Shown: in pieces, positions 52,763-62,648 of the stretch
Layout of the letters: every line of letters starts with the position of its first letter
Numbering within the stretch: position 1 is the stretch's first letter
The notes under the pieces: generated by a model
Database searches by the model: none
What the model was told of the DNA's origin: nothing
What the model saw: only the letters and a program-made list of their open reading frames with translations
Translations under genes and position numbers: made by a program
DNA from: Bacillota bacterium
GTDB taxonomy: Bacteria > Bacillota > SHA-98 > UBA4971
Length of the DNA: 64,000 bases
Assembly: GCA_014360195.1 (NCBI GenBank)
Contig: JACIXY010000008.1
Coordinates: 27,406-91,405 of the forward strand
Reading direction: 5' to 3'

Positions 52763-53882
52763 TGTAATCCCCCTCATCTAGACGAGACTCCTCGAGCGCC
52801 TTCCCGGTGAGCGTGAAGAACACGTCCTCCAGGGTCACTGTCTCGCCGTTCTTCGCAAGGCCTGCTTTGAGGCGGGCCGGCGTGTCGAGCGCCACGAATC
52901 TGCCCTGGTCGATGATGGCCACCCTGTCGCACAGCCGGTCGGCCTCCTGCATGTCGTGGGTGGTCAGGATCACCGTCGTGTCATGTGAGCCCCTTACCTC
53001 GAGGACAAAGTCCTGAACCTCACGCTTTGACACCGGGTCCAGGCCCGTGGTCGGCTCGTCCAGGAGGAGCAGCACCGGGGACGTAAGGAGCGCCCTCGCG
53101 ACCGCGACCTTCTGCTGCATCCCTCGGGACAGGTCCTCGAGCGGCTCGTACGCCTTGCTTTCGCTGAAGCCCAGACGCTTCAGGATGTCGATGGCTCTCT
53201 CGCGCGCCCAGCGGATGTCCACGTCGTAAAGCCGCGCGGCGTAGCTCAGGTTCTCCATTGCCGACAGCTTCTTGAAGAAGGCCGCCTCCACGGAGACGCG
53301 GTTTATCAGGCGTCGTACCGCAAACCTCTCTCGCACCACGTCATGGCCGAACACCCTGATCTCGCCCTCGTCGGGCAAGAGCAGCGTGGATATCAGCCTG
53401 ATGAGCGTGGACTTCCCTGAGCCGTTGGGCCCCAGGATGCCGAATATCTCGCCGCGCTTCACGCTGAACGTCACGCCCGACACGGCCTCCACCTTCACGC
53501 TCTTCGGGAACAGCGTGGCGACGACCCGCGAGACGGCAAGCCGCCCCCGGTGCCTGCCGTTCGTGCCGGTGCCGCGGGAAGCATGGCTGTCCGGCCCGCC
53601 ATTGCAGGCACTGTGGATGTCCAGGCCGCCGTTGCCATCGCAGCGCACGCCCGCACACCCATTCCCCACGCCGGTACCGGGCTCGCGCTCGCCCTCGCCG
53701 GCGCCGGCATGCGCGTCAGGCTCGACCGTCCCAGCACCCGGTTGTGCGATGTCCTGCCCGCCGGTACCACCCTCGCCTGGCGACGTGTACCATTCGCTAG
53801 AGGGCTTTACCTTCGGCCTCGTTTCCTTCCTTATGTAGAACACTTTCCGCGCACCGATGCACTCGAGTGCTATCTCTTGCAT
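52755..53882 (-). CDS. ABC-2 type transporter ATPase with a low-complexity insertion
   Basis: A 375-residue ATPase with Walker A GILGPNGSGKSTLIRL, signature LSRGMQQKVAVARALL, Walker B LLLLDEPTTGLDP and the switch LTTHDMQEADRLCD. The first strand (ALECIGARKVFYIRKE) is separated from the rest of the core by about 95 residues of Gly, Ala, Asp, His and Cys-rich sequence, an insertion not normal for the family. It may be a flexible extension or an expanded repeat. It overlaps the permease by a few bases. Confidence 0.88.
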   Translation of the reverse strand: MQEIALECIGARKVFYIRKETRPKVKPSSEWYTSPGEGGTGGQDIAQPGAGTVEPDAHAGAGEGEREPGTGVGNGCAGVRCDGNGGLDIHSACNGGPDSHASRGTGTNGRHRGRLAVSRVVATLFPKSVKVEAVSGVTFSVKRGEIFGILGPNGSGKSTLIRLISTLLLPDEGEIRVFGHDVVRERFAVRRLINRVSVEAAFFKKLSAMENLSYAARLYDVDIRWARERAIDILKRLGFSESKAYEPLEDLSRGMQQKVAVARALLTSPVLLLLDEPTTGLDPVSKREVQDFVLEVRGSHDTTVILTTHDMQEADRLCDRVAIIDQGRFVALDTPARLKAGLAKNGETVTLEDVFFTLTGKALEESRLDEGDYSD

Positions 53883-53904
53883 TTCATCCAGACCTCGCCT
53901 TCAG

Positions 53905-53928
53905 GCCCCGGCGCCGCAAAGCCGGGGC
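53905..53928 (-). promoter_or_regulatory. Leader hairpin just upstream of the ABC ATPase gene
   Basis: GCCCCGGC pairs with GCCGGGGC around gccgcaaa, ~25 bases before the ATPase start. Too close to the start to be a plain terminator; it could mask or organise the ribosome site. Confidence 0.4.
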
Positions 53929-53951
53929 ATGAAATCAATAGGAAATCAAAA

Positions 53952-53980
53952 GGAGAGCCGGGTCTTGCCCACGACTCTCC
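53952..53980 (-). terminator. Second terminator of the tandem pair
   Basis: Minus strand GGAGAGTCG and CGGCTCTCC form a ~9-bp stem (one U-G pair), followed by TTTTGATTTCC. It lies 40 bases after the first terminator and shares the GTCGTGGGC string with its stem, so alternative pairing between the two is possible. Confidence 0.65.
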
Positions 53981-54019
53981 TGAAGATGGCGTGACAGGAT
54001 CTTCAGCGCCAAACAGAAA

Positions 54020-54050
54020 GGGTCGTGGGCTTTCGTGCGGCCCACGACCC
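54020..54050 (-). terminator. First terminator, after the 39-residue peptide gene
   Basis: An 11-bp perfect stem (GGGTCGTGGGC with GCCCACGACCC, 9-nt loop) followed on the minus strand by TTTCTGTTTGG, ~15 bases after the stop of the small frame. Confidence 0.8.
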
Positions 54051-54066
54051 TACCAGGATCTACCAG

Positions 54067-54186
54067 CTAGAGGGCAGGGTCAGGCCGCGCATGGACGGAA
54101 ACACCCTCCGAGCGCCCGCGAACGAGCGCGCAAGACGCAGCGGCGCCAGCAAGCCGAACCTTGACGACGAGCATTGTCCTGATCAC
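54067..54186 (-). CDS. 39-residue peptide gene in its own transcription unit
   Basis: A GTG-started frame (MIRTMLVVKVRLAGAAASCA onward, ending HARPDPAL) with GGGAGG eight bases upstream, ~70 bases after a strong promoter and just before a strong terminator. It is mildly hydrophobic at the N terminus, with one Cys, then basic. It could be a secreted or leader peptide, or a non-functional frame in a regulatory RNA. No family recognised. Confidence 0.45.
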   Translation of the reverse strand: MIRTMLVVKVRLAGAAASCALVRGRSEGVSVHARPDPAL

Positions 54187-54248
54187 TTGCGCGACCTCCC
54201 TTCTCCTCTCACAAGATTCTCCCCCGAATTGCATGGGGGCTTCCGCTG

Positions 54249-54303
54249 TTGCCAGGTTCAAGTATAACCTATGCACGCTCCGGCGTCAAGCATAACCTGG
54301 CAA
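54249..54303 (-). promoter_or_regulatory. Inverted and direct repeats around the small-unit promoter
   Basis: ttgccaggtt (54249-54258) and its perfect complement aacctggcaa (54294-54303) bracket the promoter. Direct repeats caagtataacct (54259-54270) and caagcataacct (54287-54298) overlap the -10 and -35. This geometry suggests an operator for a dimeric regulator. Confidence 0.5.
54261..54289 (-). promoter_or_regulatory. Strong sigma-A promoter of the 39-residue peptide unit
   Basis: Minus strand -35 TTGACG (54289-54284), 17-bp spacer, -10 TATACT (54266-54261): 5/6 in each box. Transcription would run through the peptide frame into the tandem terminators. Confidence 0.75.
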
Positions 54304-54375
54304 GATTCCCGCGGGAATTCTGAACGCCGTCGCGAAGCTGCCACCCTCGTGCATTGAGTGCGTTGTGGGAACCTG

Positions 54376-55785
54376 TTACCGCCTCCCAAGGCGACTCAGA
54401 ATCTCCCTCGCGGCTACGACGCCCGAGGCGGAAGCTTGCATGAGGCCTCTTGTGATCCCCGCGCCGTCGCCGATGGCGAAGAGGTTCTTAACCTGCGTTT
54501 CAAGGGAACTCGTCACGGCAAGTCTCGACGAGTAGAACTTCACCTCGACACCGTACAGCAGGGTGTTACGCCCGTATACCCCGGGTGCGACGGCGTCCAG
54601 CGCTTTCAGCATCTCTATGATGCTCACCAGATGCCTGTAAGGGAACACCAGGCTGAGGTCGCCGGGGGTGGCGTCTTCGAGCGTGGGCACGACGGTGCCC
54701 TTGGCCAGTCTTTCCCTCGTGGACCGGCGCCCCGTGACGAGGTCACCCAGCCTCTGGACGATGACGCCGCCGCCGAGGAGGTTCGCCAGGCCTGCCACGT
54801 ACTTGCCGTAAGCTATCGGGTCCTTGAACGGCTCGGTAAATGTCTTGCTGACGAGAAGCGCGAAGTTGGTGTTTTCGGTCTTCCTCTCGAAGTGTGTGTG
54901 CCCGTTCACGGTGATGAGTCCGTCGGAGCTCTCGGTAACCACCTCTCCGTAAGGGCACATACAGAAAGTGCGTACCTTGTCGTCGAAGGAGCGCGAGTGG
55001 TAGATGAGCTTGGACTCGTACGCCACATCCGTGAGAGGCTCCGCCACCACCGCCGGCAGCTCCACGCGCACACCGATGTCCACCGGGTTGATGGCCATGG
55101 AGAGCCCTAGCCTGCGCGCCTCTTGCGCGAGCCACTCAGCCCCCTCCCTGCCTGGAGCCACGATGACGTAGTCGCCCAGGATCGTGCGGCCTTTCGACGT
55201 CTCGATCCCGGCGACCCTGCCGTCTTCCACCAGGATCCTCGTGGCGCTCTCGCGCAGAGCGATCTCGGCGTTCCGGGCGAGGTGGTTTTTCATGCCCTCC
55301 AGGACGTCCTTGGTCTTGCCGGTGCCGAGGTGCCTGATCTTCGCGGGAATGAACTTGAGCTCCGCAATTAGGGCTTTGCGCTCAAGCTCATGCAGGGCTT
55401 CCTCGTCCCCGCCATACACCTTTGTGGGCGCGCCGAACCCGAGATAGATGCCGTCCACATAGTCGATTAGCGCCTTAAGCTTTTGATCGCTTATGTATAC
55501 ATCAAGCATACCGCCGACCTGCGTCGATAAGGTGAGCTTCCCATCGCTGAACGCGCCGGCCCCACCCCAGCCCGACACGATGCTGCACGGCTGGCCCCTG
55601 CGGCACGCGCTCTTGCCCTCGTTCGAGGGACAAACCCTGGCGTCCAGGTCGGATCCCTTCTCGACGATGATCATCTTGATCCGGCCGCCGGTGGCTTGGA
55701 CAAGCTCGAGCGCAGAGAAAATGCCAGCGGGGCCTGCGCCCACGATTATCACGTCGTAGCGACCCTGTTTTGTTCCGCCTATCAC
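54376..55785 (-). CDS. FAD-dependent oxidoreductase (COG2509-like dehydrogenase)
   Basis: A 469-residue flavoprotein with the dinucleotide-binding motif DVIIVGAGPAGIFSALEL at residues ~11-28, a Cys-containing stretch (CPSNEGKSACRRGQPC), SGWGGAGAFSDGKLTLS, and the C-terminal FAD motif LFAIGDGAGITRGLMQASAS. This architecture is that of uncharacterised FAD-dependent dehydrogenases found next to diverse genes. The GTG at 55785 follows GGAGAGG by eight bases. Substrate unknown; it seems to be a single-gene unit. Confidence 0.88.
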   Translation of the reverse strand: MIGGTKQGRYDVIIVGAGPAGIFSALELVQATGGRIKMIIVEKGSDLDARVCPSNEGKSACRRGQPCSIVSGWGGAGAFSDGKLTLSTQVGGMLDVYISDQKLKALIDYVDGIYLGFGAPTKVYGGDEEALHELERKALIAELKFIPAKIRHLGTGKTKDVLEGMKNHLARNAEIALRESATRILVEDGRVAGIETSKGRTILGDYVIVAPGREGAEWLAQEARRLGLSMAINPVDIGVRVELPAVVAEPLTDVAYESKLIYHSRSFDDKVRTFCMCPYGEVVTESSDGLITVNGHTHFERKTENTNFALLVSKTFTEPFKDPIAYGKYVAGLANLLGGGVIVQRLGDLVTGRRSTRERLAKGTVVPTLEDATPGDLSLVFPYRHLVSIIEMLKALDAVAPGVYGRNTLLYGVEVKFYSSRLAVTSSLETQVKNLFAIGDGAGITRGLMQASASGVVAAREILSRLGRR

Positions 55786-55828
55786 GCCATGAACCTCTCC
55801 TTCTAAGTTCCTCGCGGTTTACCAGTAT

Positions 55829-55953
55829 CTAAGTGAGGGTACGTTAATTCCTGTCCGTTTTCCAGTAGTTGCTGGGTTGCCGGTGACTCAAAGAGAGGGT
55901 GCAACACCGGCAACCCCTCCCGAAAGTCGGGAACATCTCTGCCCCTCATTCAG
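55829..55953. repeat. Palindromic intergenic element, copy C
   Basis: About 125 bp starting ctaagtgagggt, with gttttccagtagttgc, then the 12-bp stem GGGTTGCCGGTG and CACCGGCAACCC around actcaaagagagggtgcaa, then cccgaaagtcggga and cctcattcag. In the opposite orientation copy A matches it along most of its length. The right end overlaps the TGA of the TPR/FN3 gene. Confidence 0.85.
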
Positions 55954-57557
55954 TCATGGCTTGCCGCCTTCGTGGTAAACTCCAGCACCCGGGAAGCTGC
56001 GACGTTGCCCGCCTCATCCTGAGAGAACACCTTGAACCTGTACGTCGTCGACGGTTTTAGGTCTTTCAACCTGATATGGTGAAGCATGGTCATGTCCTTA
56101 TCCCGGACTATCATCGATTTCCCGTCTGTGTCCCTCTTCGCCACGTACTCGACGGCCGAGTCGGAGTCCTCATCGGTCGCCCACACGATGTCAGCGGTCG
56201 TTGCGTCCAGCCTGGCCACATCAACCCAGAGCAGGTCCGGAGGAACCGTGTCCAGCATGATCCGGGCCGAAACGGGCGTCGATACGTTCCCCGCCCTGTC
56301 CTGGAACCGCACGTACACCTTCTTCATGCCGTCACCGGATGGGATCTCCCAGTCCTTCGTGAACTGGTACATGGTCCACTTGCTCCAGGTGATGCCATCG
56401 TTGCTCATCGATACGTTGAGTATGCCGCTCGTGCGGTCGTTCGCCCGCAGGTTCAGAGTGACGCGCGTGTGGTTCGTGAAGCGCGCACCGTCGTTTATCT
56501 CGACTGAGCCCCACGGCGGTTCACGGTCGAGCACGATGGACGCTTCCGCGGAATAGACACATCGCATGCCTCTCCCCGCCTGCCCGTCCTGAGTGCCCGG
56601 CCCAGGCGCGACCGCCACATAATACACCACCTTAACGGGCTTCTTCCCGTCCCCCTCGCCACGCAGGCTCCACTCTATCACTGGAGACCGCCAGTCGTGC
56701 CACCTGAAGGCTTCGTCACCCGCCGCGAGGAAGAACCCCTTCACCGGGACGGGCTGGTCCACGCCCAGGGTCAGCATCACCTGAGGCGTCGTGACGTAGG
56801 TGGCCCCGCTGTTGACGAAGATCACCCCGTGTATCGGCAGGAGGCCGTCGCTCGCACCGGCACCTGCGCGAGATGCCCCCGCAGCGCCAGCTGCCCCTCC
56901 ACCCCCTGCAAGCGCCTCCCTGACGCTGGCGAGGTGTATGGGCATGCCGAACGACAGTTTCTGGAGATAAGCAGCGGCAACCAGGTTCTCGGGGAAGGCA
57001 TCGAGCGCCCGCGAGAACATTTCCGCCGCCCCCGTGGAGTCCTTCGCCTCGAACTTCGCTATGCCGAGCAGCGTGTAAACGATGTCGAGGTCTTCCGGTC
57101 CCGCGACCTTAAGAGCCTCTTCAAGCTCGCGGCAAGCCTCGTCCGACCTCCCCGCGTCGAGCAGCACCTGCCCCACCGCGACCCTGGCGCGGAGCCGTCC
57201 CCCAGCGTCGCCGGCGCGTTGTAGACTCTCGCGGAACGCTTTCAGGGCCTCCTCTCGCCAATTCCTGCACCAGTACAGGTAGCCGAGAAGGTCGAAGGCC
57301 TTCGCGGCCTCCGGTCCATTCGGGTCCGCAGCGACCACACGCGAAAGCGCCGCCACGGCCTCCTCGAACATCCCCCTCTCCATGTATGCGACGCCCGCAG
57401 CCATGCCGCCACCGGCCTTCGTATAAGCGGGCATCTCCGCCCCACCCACCGCCAGAACGGGCGCGGCCGACCATCCGCTCGCCAGGAAGGCAAGCACAGC
57501 GAAGGCGCCCGCCGCCGCCAGTATCCGGATACAGCGGACGCTCCTTGCGGCAATCAT
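55950..57557 (-). CDS. Secreted TPR and fibronectin-III-like repeat protein
   Basis: A 535-residue exported protein: signal peptide (ILAAAGAFAVLAFLASGWSA), four to five TPR-like helix pairs (residues ~45-200, e.g. GMFEEAVAALSRVVAADPNG), a Gly/Ala linker, then Ig/FN3-like strands including RVTLNLRANDRTSGILNVSM and a C-terminal FN3 segment ending RLKDLKPSTTYRFKVFSQDE. I chose the ATG at 57557, whose ribosome site GAGGTGA overlaps the asnS stop. Probably an extracytoplasmic binding or scaffold protein; no enzyme domain seen. Confidence 0.8.
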   Translation of the reverse strand: MIAARSVRCIRILAAAGAFAVLAFLASGWSAAPVLAVGGAEMPAYTKAGGGMAAGVAYMERGMFEEAVAALSRVVAADPNGPEAAKAFDLLGYLYWCRNWREEALKAFRESLQRAGDAGGRLRARVAVGQVLLDAGRSDEACRELEEALKVAGPEDLDIVYTLLGIAKFEAKDSTGAAEMFSRALDAFPENLVAAAYLQKLSFGMPIHLASVREALAGGGGAAGAAGASRAGAGASDGLLPIHGVIFVNSGATYVTTPQVMLTLGVDQPVPVKGFFLAAGDEAFRWHDWRSPVIEWSLRGEGDGKKPVKVVYYVAVAPGPGTQDGQAGRGMRCVYSAEASIVLDREPPWGSVEINDGARFTNHTRVTLNLRANDRTSGILNVSMSNDGITWSKWTMYQFTKDWEIPSGDGMKKVYVRFQDRAGNVSTPVSARIMLDTVPPDLLWVDVARLDATTADIVWATDEDSDSAVEYVAKRDTDGKSMIVRDKDMTMLHHIRLKDLKPSTTYRFKVFSQDEAGNVAASRVLEFTTKAASHD

Positions 57558-57567
57558 GCTCTTCACC

Positions 57568-58860
57568 TCACGGGTAGATCCTGTTAAGCAGCCTCGGGAA
57601 GGGTATCGTTTCCCGCACATGCTCGAGGCCGCATATCCAGGCCACCGTCCGTTCGATCCCGAGTCCAAACCCAGAGTGCGGCACGGAGCCATACCGGCGG
57701 AGGTCCATGTACCATCTGTATGCTTCGGCCGGAAGTCTATGCTCCCCTATGCGCCGCGCGAGAAGGTCCAGATCGTCTATCCTCTGCCCCCCGCCGATGA
57801 TCTCGCCGTACCCCTCGGGCGCGAGGAGGTCCGCCGACAGGCACACCTCGGGCCGGTCTGGGTCGGGCTTCATGTAAAAAGCCTTGCAAGCCGTGGGATA
57901 CCTGTGGACAAATACGGGCCGGTCGAACTCCTCGGCAAGGATGGTTTCATCTCCCCCACCGAAGTCGTTGCCCCATTCGAAGTCCACACCATGCCGGCGC
58001 AGGATCTCGCAAGCCTCGTCGTAGGTGATGCGCGGGAAAGGCGGCTCCACCTTCTCCAGTTTCGAGGTGTCCCGCCCGAGTGTCGCAAGGTCCTTCGCCC
58101 TCCTCTCGAGCACGCGCCGCACCACGTAGCTCACCAAATCCTCCTGAAGCCTCATGTCGCCGTCCAGGTCAACCCAGGCCATCTCCGGCTCCACCATCCA
58201 GAACTCCGTAAGGTGTCTACGAGTCTTGGATTTCTCGGCCCGGAAGGTCGGCCCGAAACAGTATACCTTGCCCAGGGCCATCGCTGCGGCCTCCATGTAA
58301 AGCTGGCCACTCTGCGTGAGATAGGCCTTCGTATCGAAGTAGTCCGTCTCGAAGAGCGTGGTCGTGCCCTCGCATGCCGATGGCGTGAGGATTGGCGCGT
58401 CCACCAGAACGAACTCGCGCTCGTCGAGGAAGTCTCGGATGGCCTTCACAACTTCGTTCCTCACCCGCATGATGGCGACCTGCCTCGGGGTGCGCAGCCA
58501 CAGGTGCCTGTGGTCCATCAGGAAATCGACGCCATGCTCCTTGAGCGATATGGGGTATTCCTCGGCGATGCACACGGGCTCCAAGCCCGAAACCGAGATC
58601 TCGTATCCGCCCGGCGCCCTCCGGTCGGCCCTCACAACGCCCCGCACCACCAGGGATGACTCCTGCGTGAGCCGGTCGGCGGCGGCGAAGTCTCCGTCGG
58701 GTACCTGACCCCTCACCACGACCGCCTGGATGAAGCCTGTCCCATCCCGGATGATCAGAAAAAGCACGGACCCGCTGGATCTTTTGTTATAAAGCCAACC
58801 GCGGATCTCCACCTCCTTCCCTTCATGCTCACCGATGTGCGCTATGTGCACGCTTTCCAC
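57568..58860 (-). CDS. asnS: Asparaginyl-tRNA synthetase
   Basis: A class IIb aminoacyl-tRNA synthetase of 430 residues: OB-fold anticodon domain ([20 protein letters not shown]), motif 2 region [20 protein letters not shown] and motif 3 [15 protein letters not shown]. The sequence matches AsnRS rather than AspRS in length and lack of the bacterial AspRS insertion. The GTG start has GGAGGTGG upstream; its own promoter lies ~50 bases before. Confidence 0.93.
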   Translation of the reverse strand: MESVHIAHIGEHEGKEVEIRGWLYNKRSSGSVLFLIIRDGTGFIQAVVVRGQVPDGDFAAADRLTQESSLVVRGVVRADRRAPGGYEISVSGLEPVCIAEEYPISLKEHGVDFLMDHRHLWLRTPRQVAIMRVRNEVVKAIRDFLDEREFVLVDAPILTPSACEGTTTLFETDYFDTKAYLTQSGQLYMEAAAMALGKVYCFGPTFRAEKSKTRRHLTEFWMVEPEMAWVDLDGDMRLQEDLVSYVVRRVLERRAKDLATLGRDTSKLEKVEPPFPRITYDEACEILRRHGVDFEWGNDFGGGDETILAEEFDRPVFVHRYPTACKAFYMKPDPDRPEVCLSADLLAPEGYGEIIGGGQRIDDLDLLARRIGEHRLPAEAYRWYMDLRRYGSVPHSGFGLGIERTVAWICGLEHVRETIPFPRLLNRIYP

Positions 58861-58907
58861 TTGACTTGACCCACCTCCGGATCGCCTTCCGTCACGGCAC
58901 CGCTCAT

Positions 58908-58916
58908 ATTATACCA
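58908..58916 (-). promoter_or_regulatory. Extended -10 promoter of asnS
   Basis: Minus strand TGGTATAAT: perfect -10 (58913-58908) with the TGn extension. The -35 region (TGGCAG at 17 bases) is poor. About 48 bases before the start codon. Confidence 0.65.
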
Positions 58917-58945
58917 CCCCTGGAAGGCCACTGCCACAGATTAAG

Positions 58946-58973
58946 AGCCCGGGCGGCCAGGACCGCCCGGGCT
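58946..58973 (-). terminator. Terminator after the PEGA protein gene
   Basis: An 11-bp perfect stem (AGCCCGGGCGG with CCGCCCGGGCT, 6-nt loop) followed on the minus strand by CTTAATCTG. It lies ~80 bases after the stop and ahead of the asnS promoter. Confidence 0.75.
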
Positions 58974-59055
58974 TTCCAGCAGGGCGCTCCACTGGACTGG
59001 CGAGGCCCGCCACGCCGGCGCGCTCCCGGCGCGGCGGGCGGGCTATCATCCCGAC

Positions 59056-59880
59056 TCAGGGGATCCGCTGCAAGGACGTGCTGACGTAGTAGGTGTGCGC
59101 GTAGTTCAGCTCGAACCTCCGGGTGAACGTGTAGTACCCCGGAAGGACGAGGGTGACCTCGTGGCTTCCGAAAGGCACGCTCTGCAGGAGCATGGGAGTC
59201 CTTCCCCTCTCCACGCCATCGAGGAACACTGTGGCGCCTGAGGGGTAGCTCGACACGTTCACCACGCCGTACTGCGGGATGGGCTGCGGCTGCGGAACCG
59301 GAGGCTGGGGCACCGGCGCGGGTGGCTGCGGCACTGGCGGGAAGCCTCCGCCCACATAGAAGTATGTATACGCGCTCACCCACGACTGTTGCGGCACGAT
59401 CTTGATCTTCGCCTGAATCTTGCCAAGGACGATGTCCGCCTCGCCCTGGATGTATACGCGCCCCGACCGGGCCGATTCCTCCAGGTAAGGCAGAGGCAGC
59501 TTCTGGGTGGAAGCGAATATGACCAGGTACTCGACTCCCGAAGGCGGCTCGACAGGGCCCGACAGGGTATAAGCCCTGTTGGCCCGGACCCACGTGTCGC
59601 GCACGAGCCAGCTGAGCTGCCCCGAAGGAAGGATATCGAGGATGTACACATAGCTATCCCGGTTGACTCGATAGTACACGTCGATGGGGTCCCCAGGGTA
59701 GTAGGTTGACCCCTGGCCTCTGTCAACCCAGATCTCCGCCCTGAACTCGGGATTCGGATGCGGGTTGATGAAGAGCCTCACCGGCGGCTCGTCCGCAGCC
59801 GCGGCGCCCACCTGCGGCAGCACCGTAACCGCCAGCAACACCAAGCCGAGAACGACCCACTTCAATCGGCTCACTTGCAT
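59056..59880 (-). CDS. Secreted DUF4384 plus PEGA domain protein
   Basis: A 274-residue exported protein: signal peptide (WVVLGLVLLAVTVLPQVGA), a DUF4384-like domain (YYPGDPIDVYYRVNRDSYVY; ending PYLEESARSGRVYIQGEAD), a proline hinge (PVPQPPAPVPQPPVPQPQP), then a C-terminal PEGA domain (VVNVSSYPSGATVFLDGVER onward). PEGA domains are thought to hold proteins to the cell surface. It lies 40 bases after guaB on the same strand and probably shares its transcript. Confidence 0.85.
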   Translation of the reverse strand: MQVSRLKWVVLGLVLLAVTVLPQVGAAAADEPPVRLFINPHPNPEFRAEIWVDRGQGSTYYPGDPIDVYYRVNRDSYVYILDILPSGQLSWLVRDTWVRANRAYTLSGPVEPPSGVEYLVIFASTQKLPLPYLEESARSGRVYIQGEADIVLGKIQAKIKIVPQQSWVSAYTYFYVGGGFPPVPQPPAPVPQPPVPQPQPIPQYGVVNVSSYPSGATVFLDGVERGRTPMLLQSVPFGSHEVTLVLPGYYTFTRRFELNYAHTYYVSTSLQRIP

Positions 59881-59920
59881 TGGCTACACTCCTTTCCTTT
59901 TTCGCCGGTTATTTCGCCAG

Positions 59921-61483
<1,563 letters not shown>

Positions 61484-61625
61484 TCACCTTATCCTGGCCA
61501 GCCTGCACTACTATTCATAACGATGTCAATGTTCTCTGGTTCCAGGATGCCCAGAAACCTCCCCAGAATCCACGGACCGCCGGCCTTGAGGCCGAAGGTC
61601 CTGGCTGCGGACGGGCATGCGCCGT

Positions 61626-62567
61626 TCAGTACTTGATTGTGACTTTATCGCCGATTTGTATCCTCGCGCCCGCTCCTGGAGTATCCACGGTCCCGATGGA
61701 GAGAAGTTGCTCGACGCTGGTCACCGTGATAGTGGTTATCTCGGTTTTCTCGGCGGAGAGCACCTGCCCTGTGAAGGGGTCGGTTATGACCTCGCCCAGC
61801 CGGTACACCAGCAGTTTCTGCCCGACCTTCACCCCTTTAGCCCGTCCCAGGTTCGTGTATACCTTGTCGCCTACGACCTTCACCACGTAGCCCTCCACCG
61901 GGAAAAGCTGCATTATCTTCCCGATGAGCTGGTCCACGGCCTTGGACGTGGCCTTGCCCAGGATCGTGCTGTGGAAGTTGGCGCTACCGAAGGCCATTGG
62001 CGGCATTCCCTCGAGTCTGAGAGAGATATTCGCCTGACTTTCCTTGCCCTCGGCCATCTCGGCCAGCTTGATGGAGCCGGTGTTGGTATCCACCACCCGC
62101 ACGTGGATCTCCACGACCGCCTCGCTCGAAGCAACGGACCCGAGGATCGGCACGGAGATCTTGTTCGTCTGGATGTCGAATTTGGTCACGCTTCCCATTA
62201 TCATTGCCTGGACGCCCAGGAGCTTGCCTATCTGGGCGGCGCTGGACGGGTCGACAAGACCTGTGGCCCCAAAACCCTGCTCCTGCATGATCTGTTCGAG
62301 GCGCTCGCGCTCGATGACCTCAAACTGCCCGGTCTGGACGAGCCTGGTCTCGAACTCGACCCTCATGCCTCTTCCGACGTGCCACTGCGGGTAGTTCGTC
62401 TGGTCGAGGAAGTCCATGACCGCAATGCGGATCTTGCCCTGCTGGGGTGGCGCCTGCGCCGCGGCGGGCGTCATCTGCATCTCTCCCGCAAGAAGTAAGA
62501 GAGCCGCGGCAAGCATGAGAACGGCCACCCCGCGCCTCCCGTTCAAAACGCTCTTTCGTCCACCCAT
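61626..62567 (-). CDS. CsgG-like envelope protein
   Basis: A 313-residue secreted protein with signal peptide (VAVLMLAAALLLLAGEMQM), then a CsgG-type domain (KIRIAVMDFLDQTNYPQ; GQFEVIERERLEQIMQEQGF; GVQAMIMGSVTKFDI), and a C-terminal all-beta part (VEGYVVKVVGDKVYTNLGRA) resembling the FlgT C-terminal domain. CsgG makes the curli secretion pore; the lipobox Cys is not evident here, so this is a soluble or peripheral relative. It follows the FlgT-like gene by ~70 bases. Confidence 0.8.
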   Translation of the reverse strand: MGGRKSVLNGRRGVAVLMLAAALLLLAGEMQMTPAAAQAPPQQGKIRIAVMDFLDQTNYPQWHVGRGMRVEFETRLVQTGQFEVIERERLEQIMQEQGFGATGLVDPSSAAQIGKLLGVQAMIMGSVTKFDIQTNKISVPILGSVASSEAVVEIHVRVVDTNTGSIKLAEMAEGKESQANISLRLEGMPPMAFGSANFHSTILGKATSKAVDQLIGKIMQLFPVEGYVVKVVGDKVYTNLGRAKGVKVGQKLLVYRLGEVITDPFTGQVLSAEKTEITTITVTSVEQLLSIGTVDTPGAGARIQIGDKVTIKY

Positions 62568-62603
62568 CTTATCATCCCCCAGTCTACCAAGGAGTCTTCA
62601 GCC

Positions 62604-62648
62604 GCCCTACCTCATCACGCCCTATCTTATCACGCCCTATCTCATCAC
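62604..62648. repeat. Three tandem 15-bp repeats over the FlgT-like stop codon
   Basis: On the minus strand three copies of TGATRAGRTAGGGCG (62648-62634, 62633-62619, 62618-62604). The first contains the TAG stop of the gene, and each unit adds further stop triplets. Confidence 0.9.

Noticed and set aside
53272..53838. Plus-strand frame over the low-complexity part of the ABC-2 ATPase
   Set aside because: The minus-strand frame is continuous from the first beta strand to Walker A and carries all ABC motifs; the plus-strand frame has none.
61515..61545. A perfect TTGACA on the minus strand upstream of guaB
   Set aside because: No -10-like hexamer at 16-18 bases; the TTGAGT/TACAAT pair nearer guaB is better.
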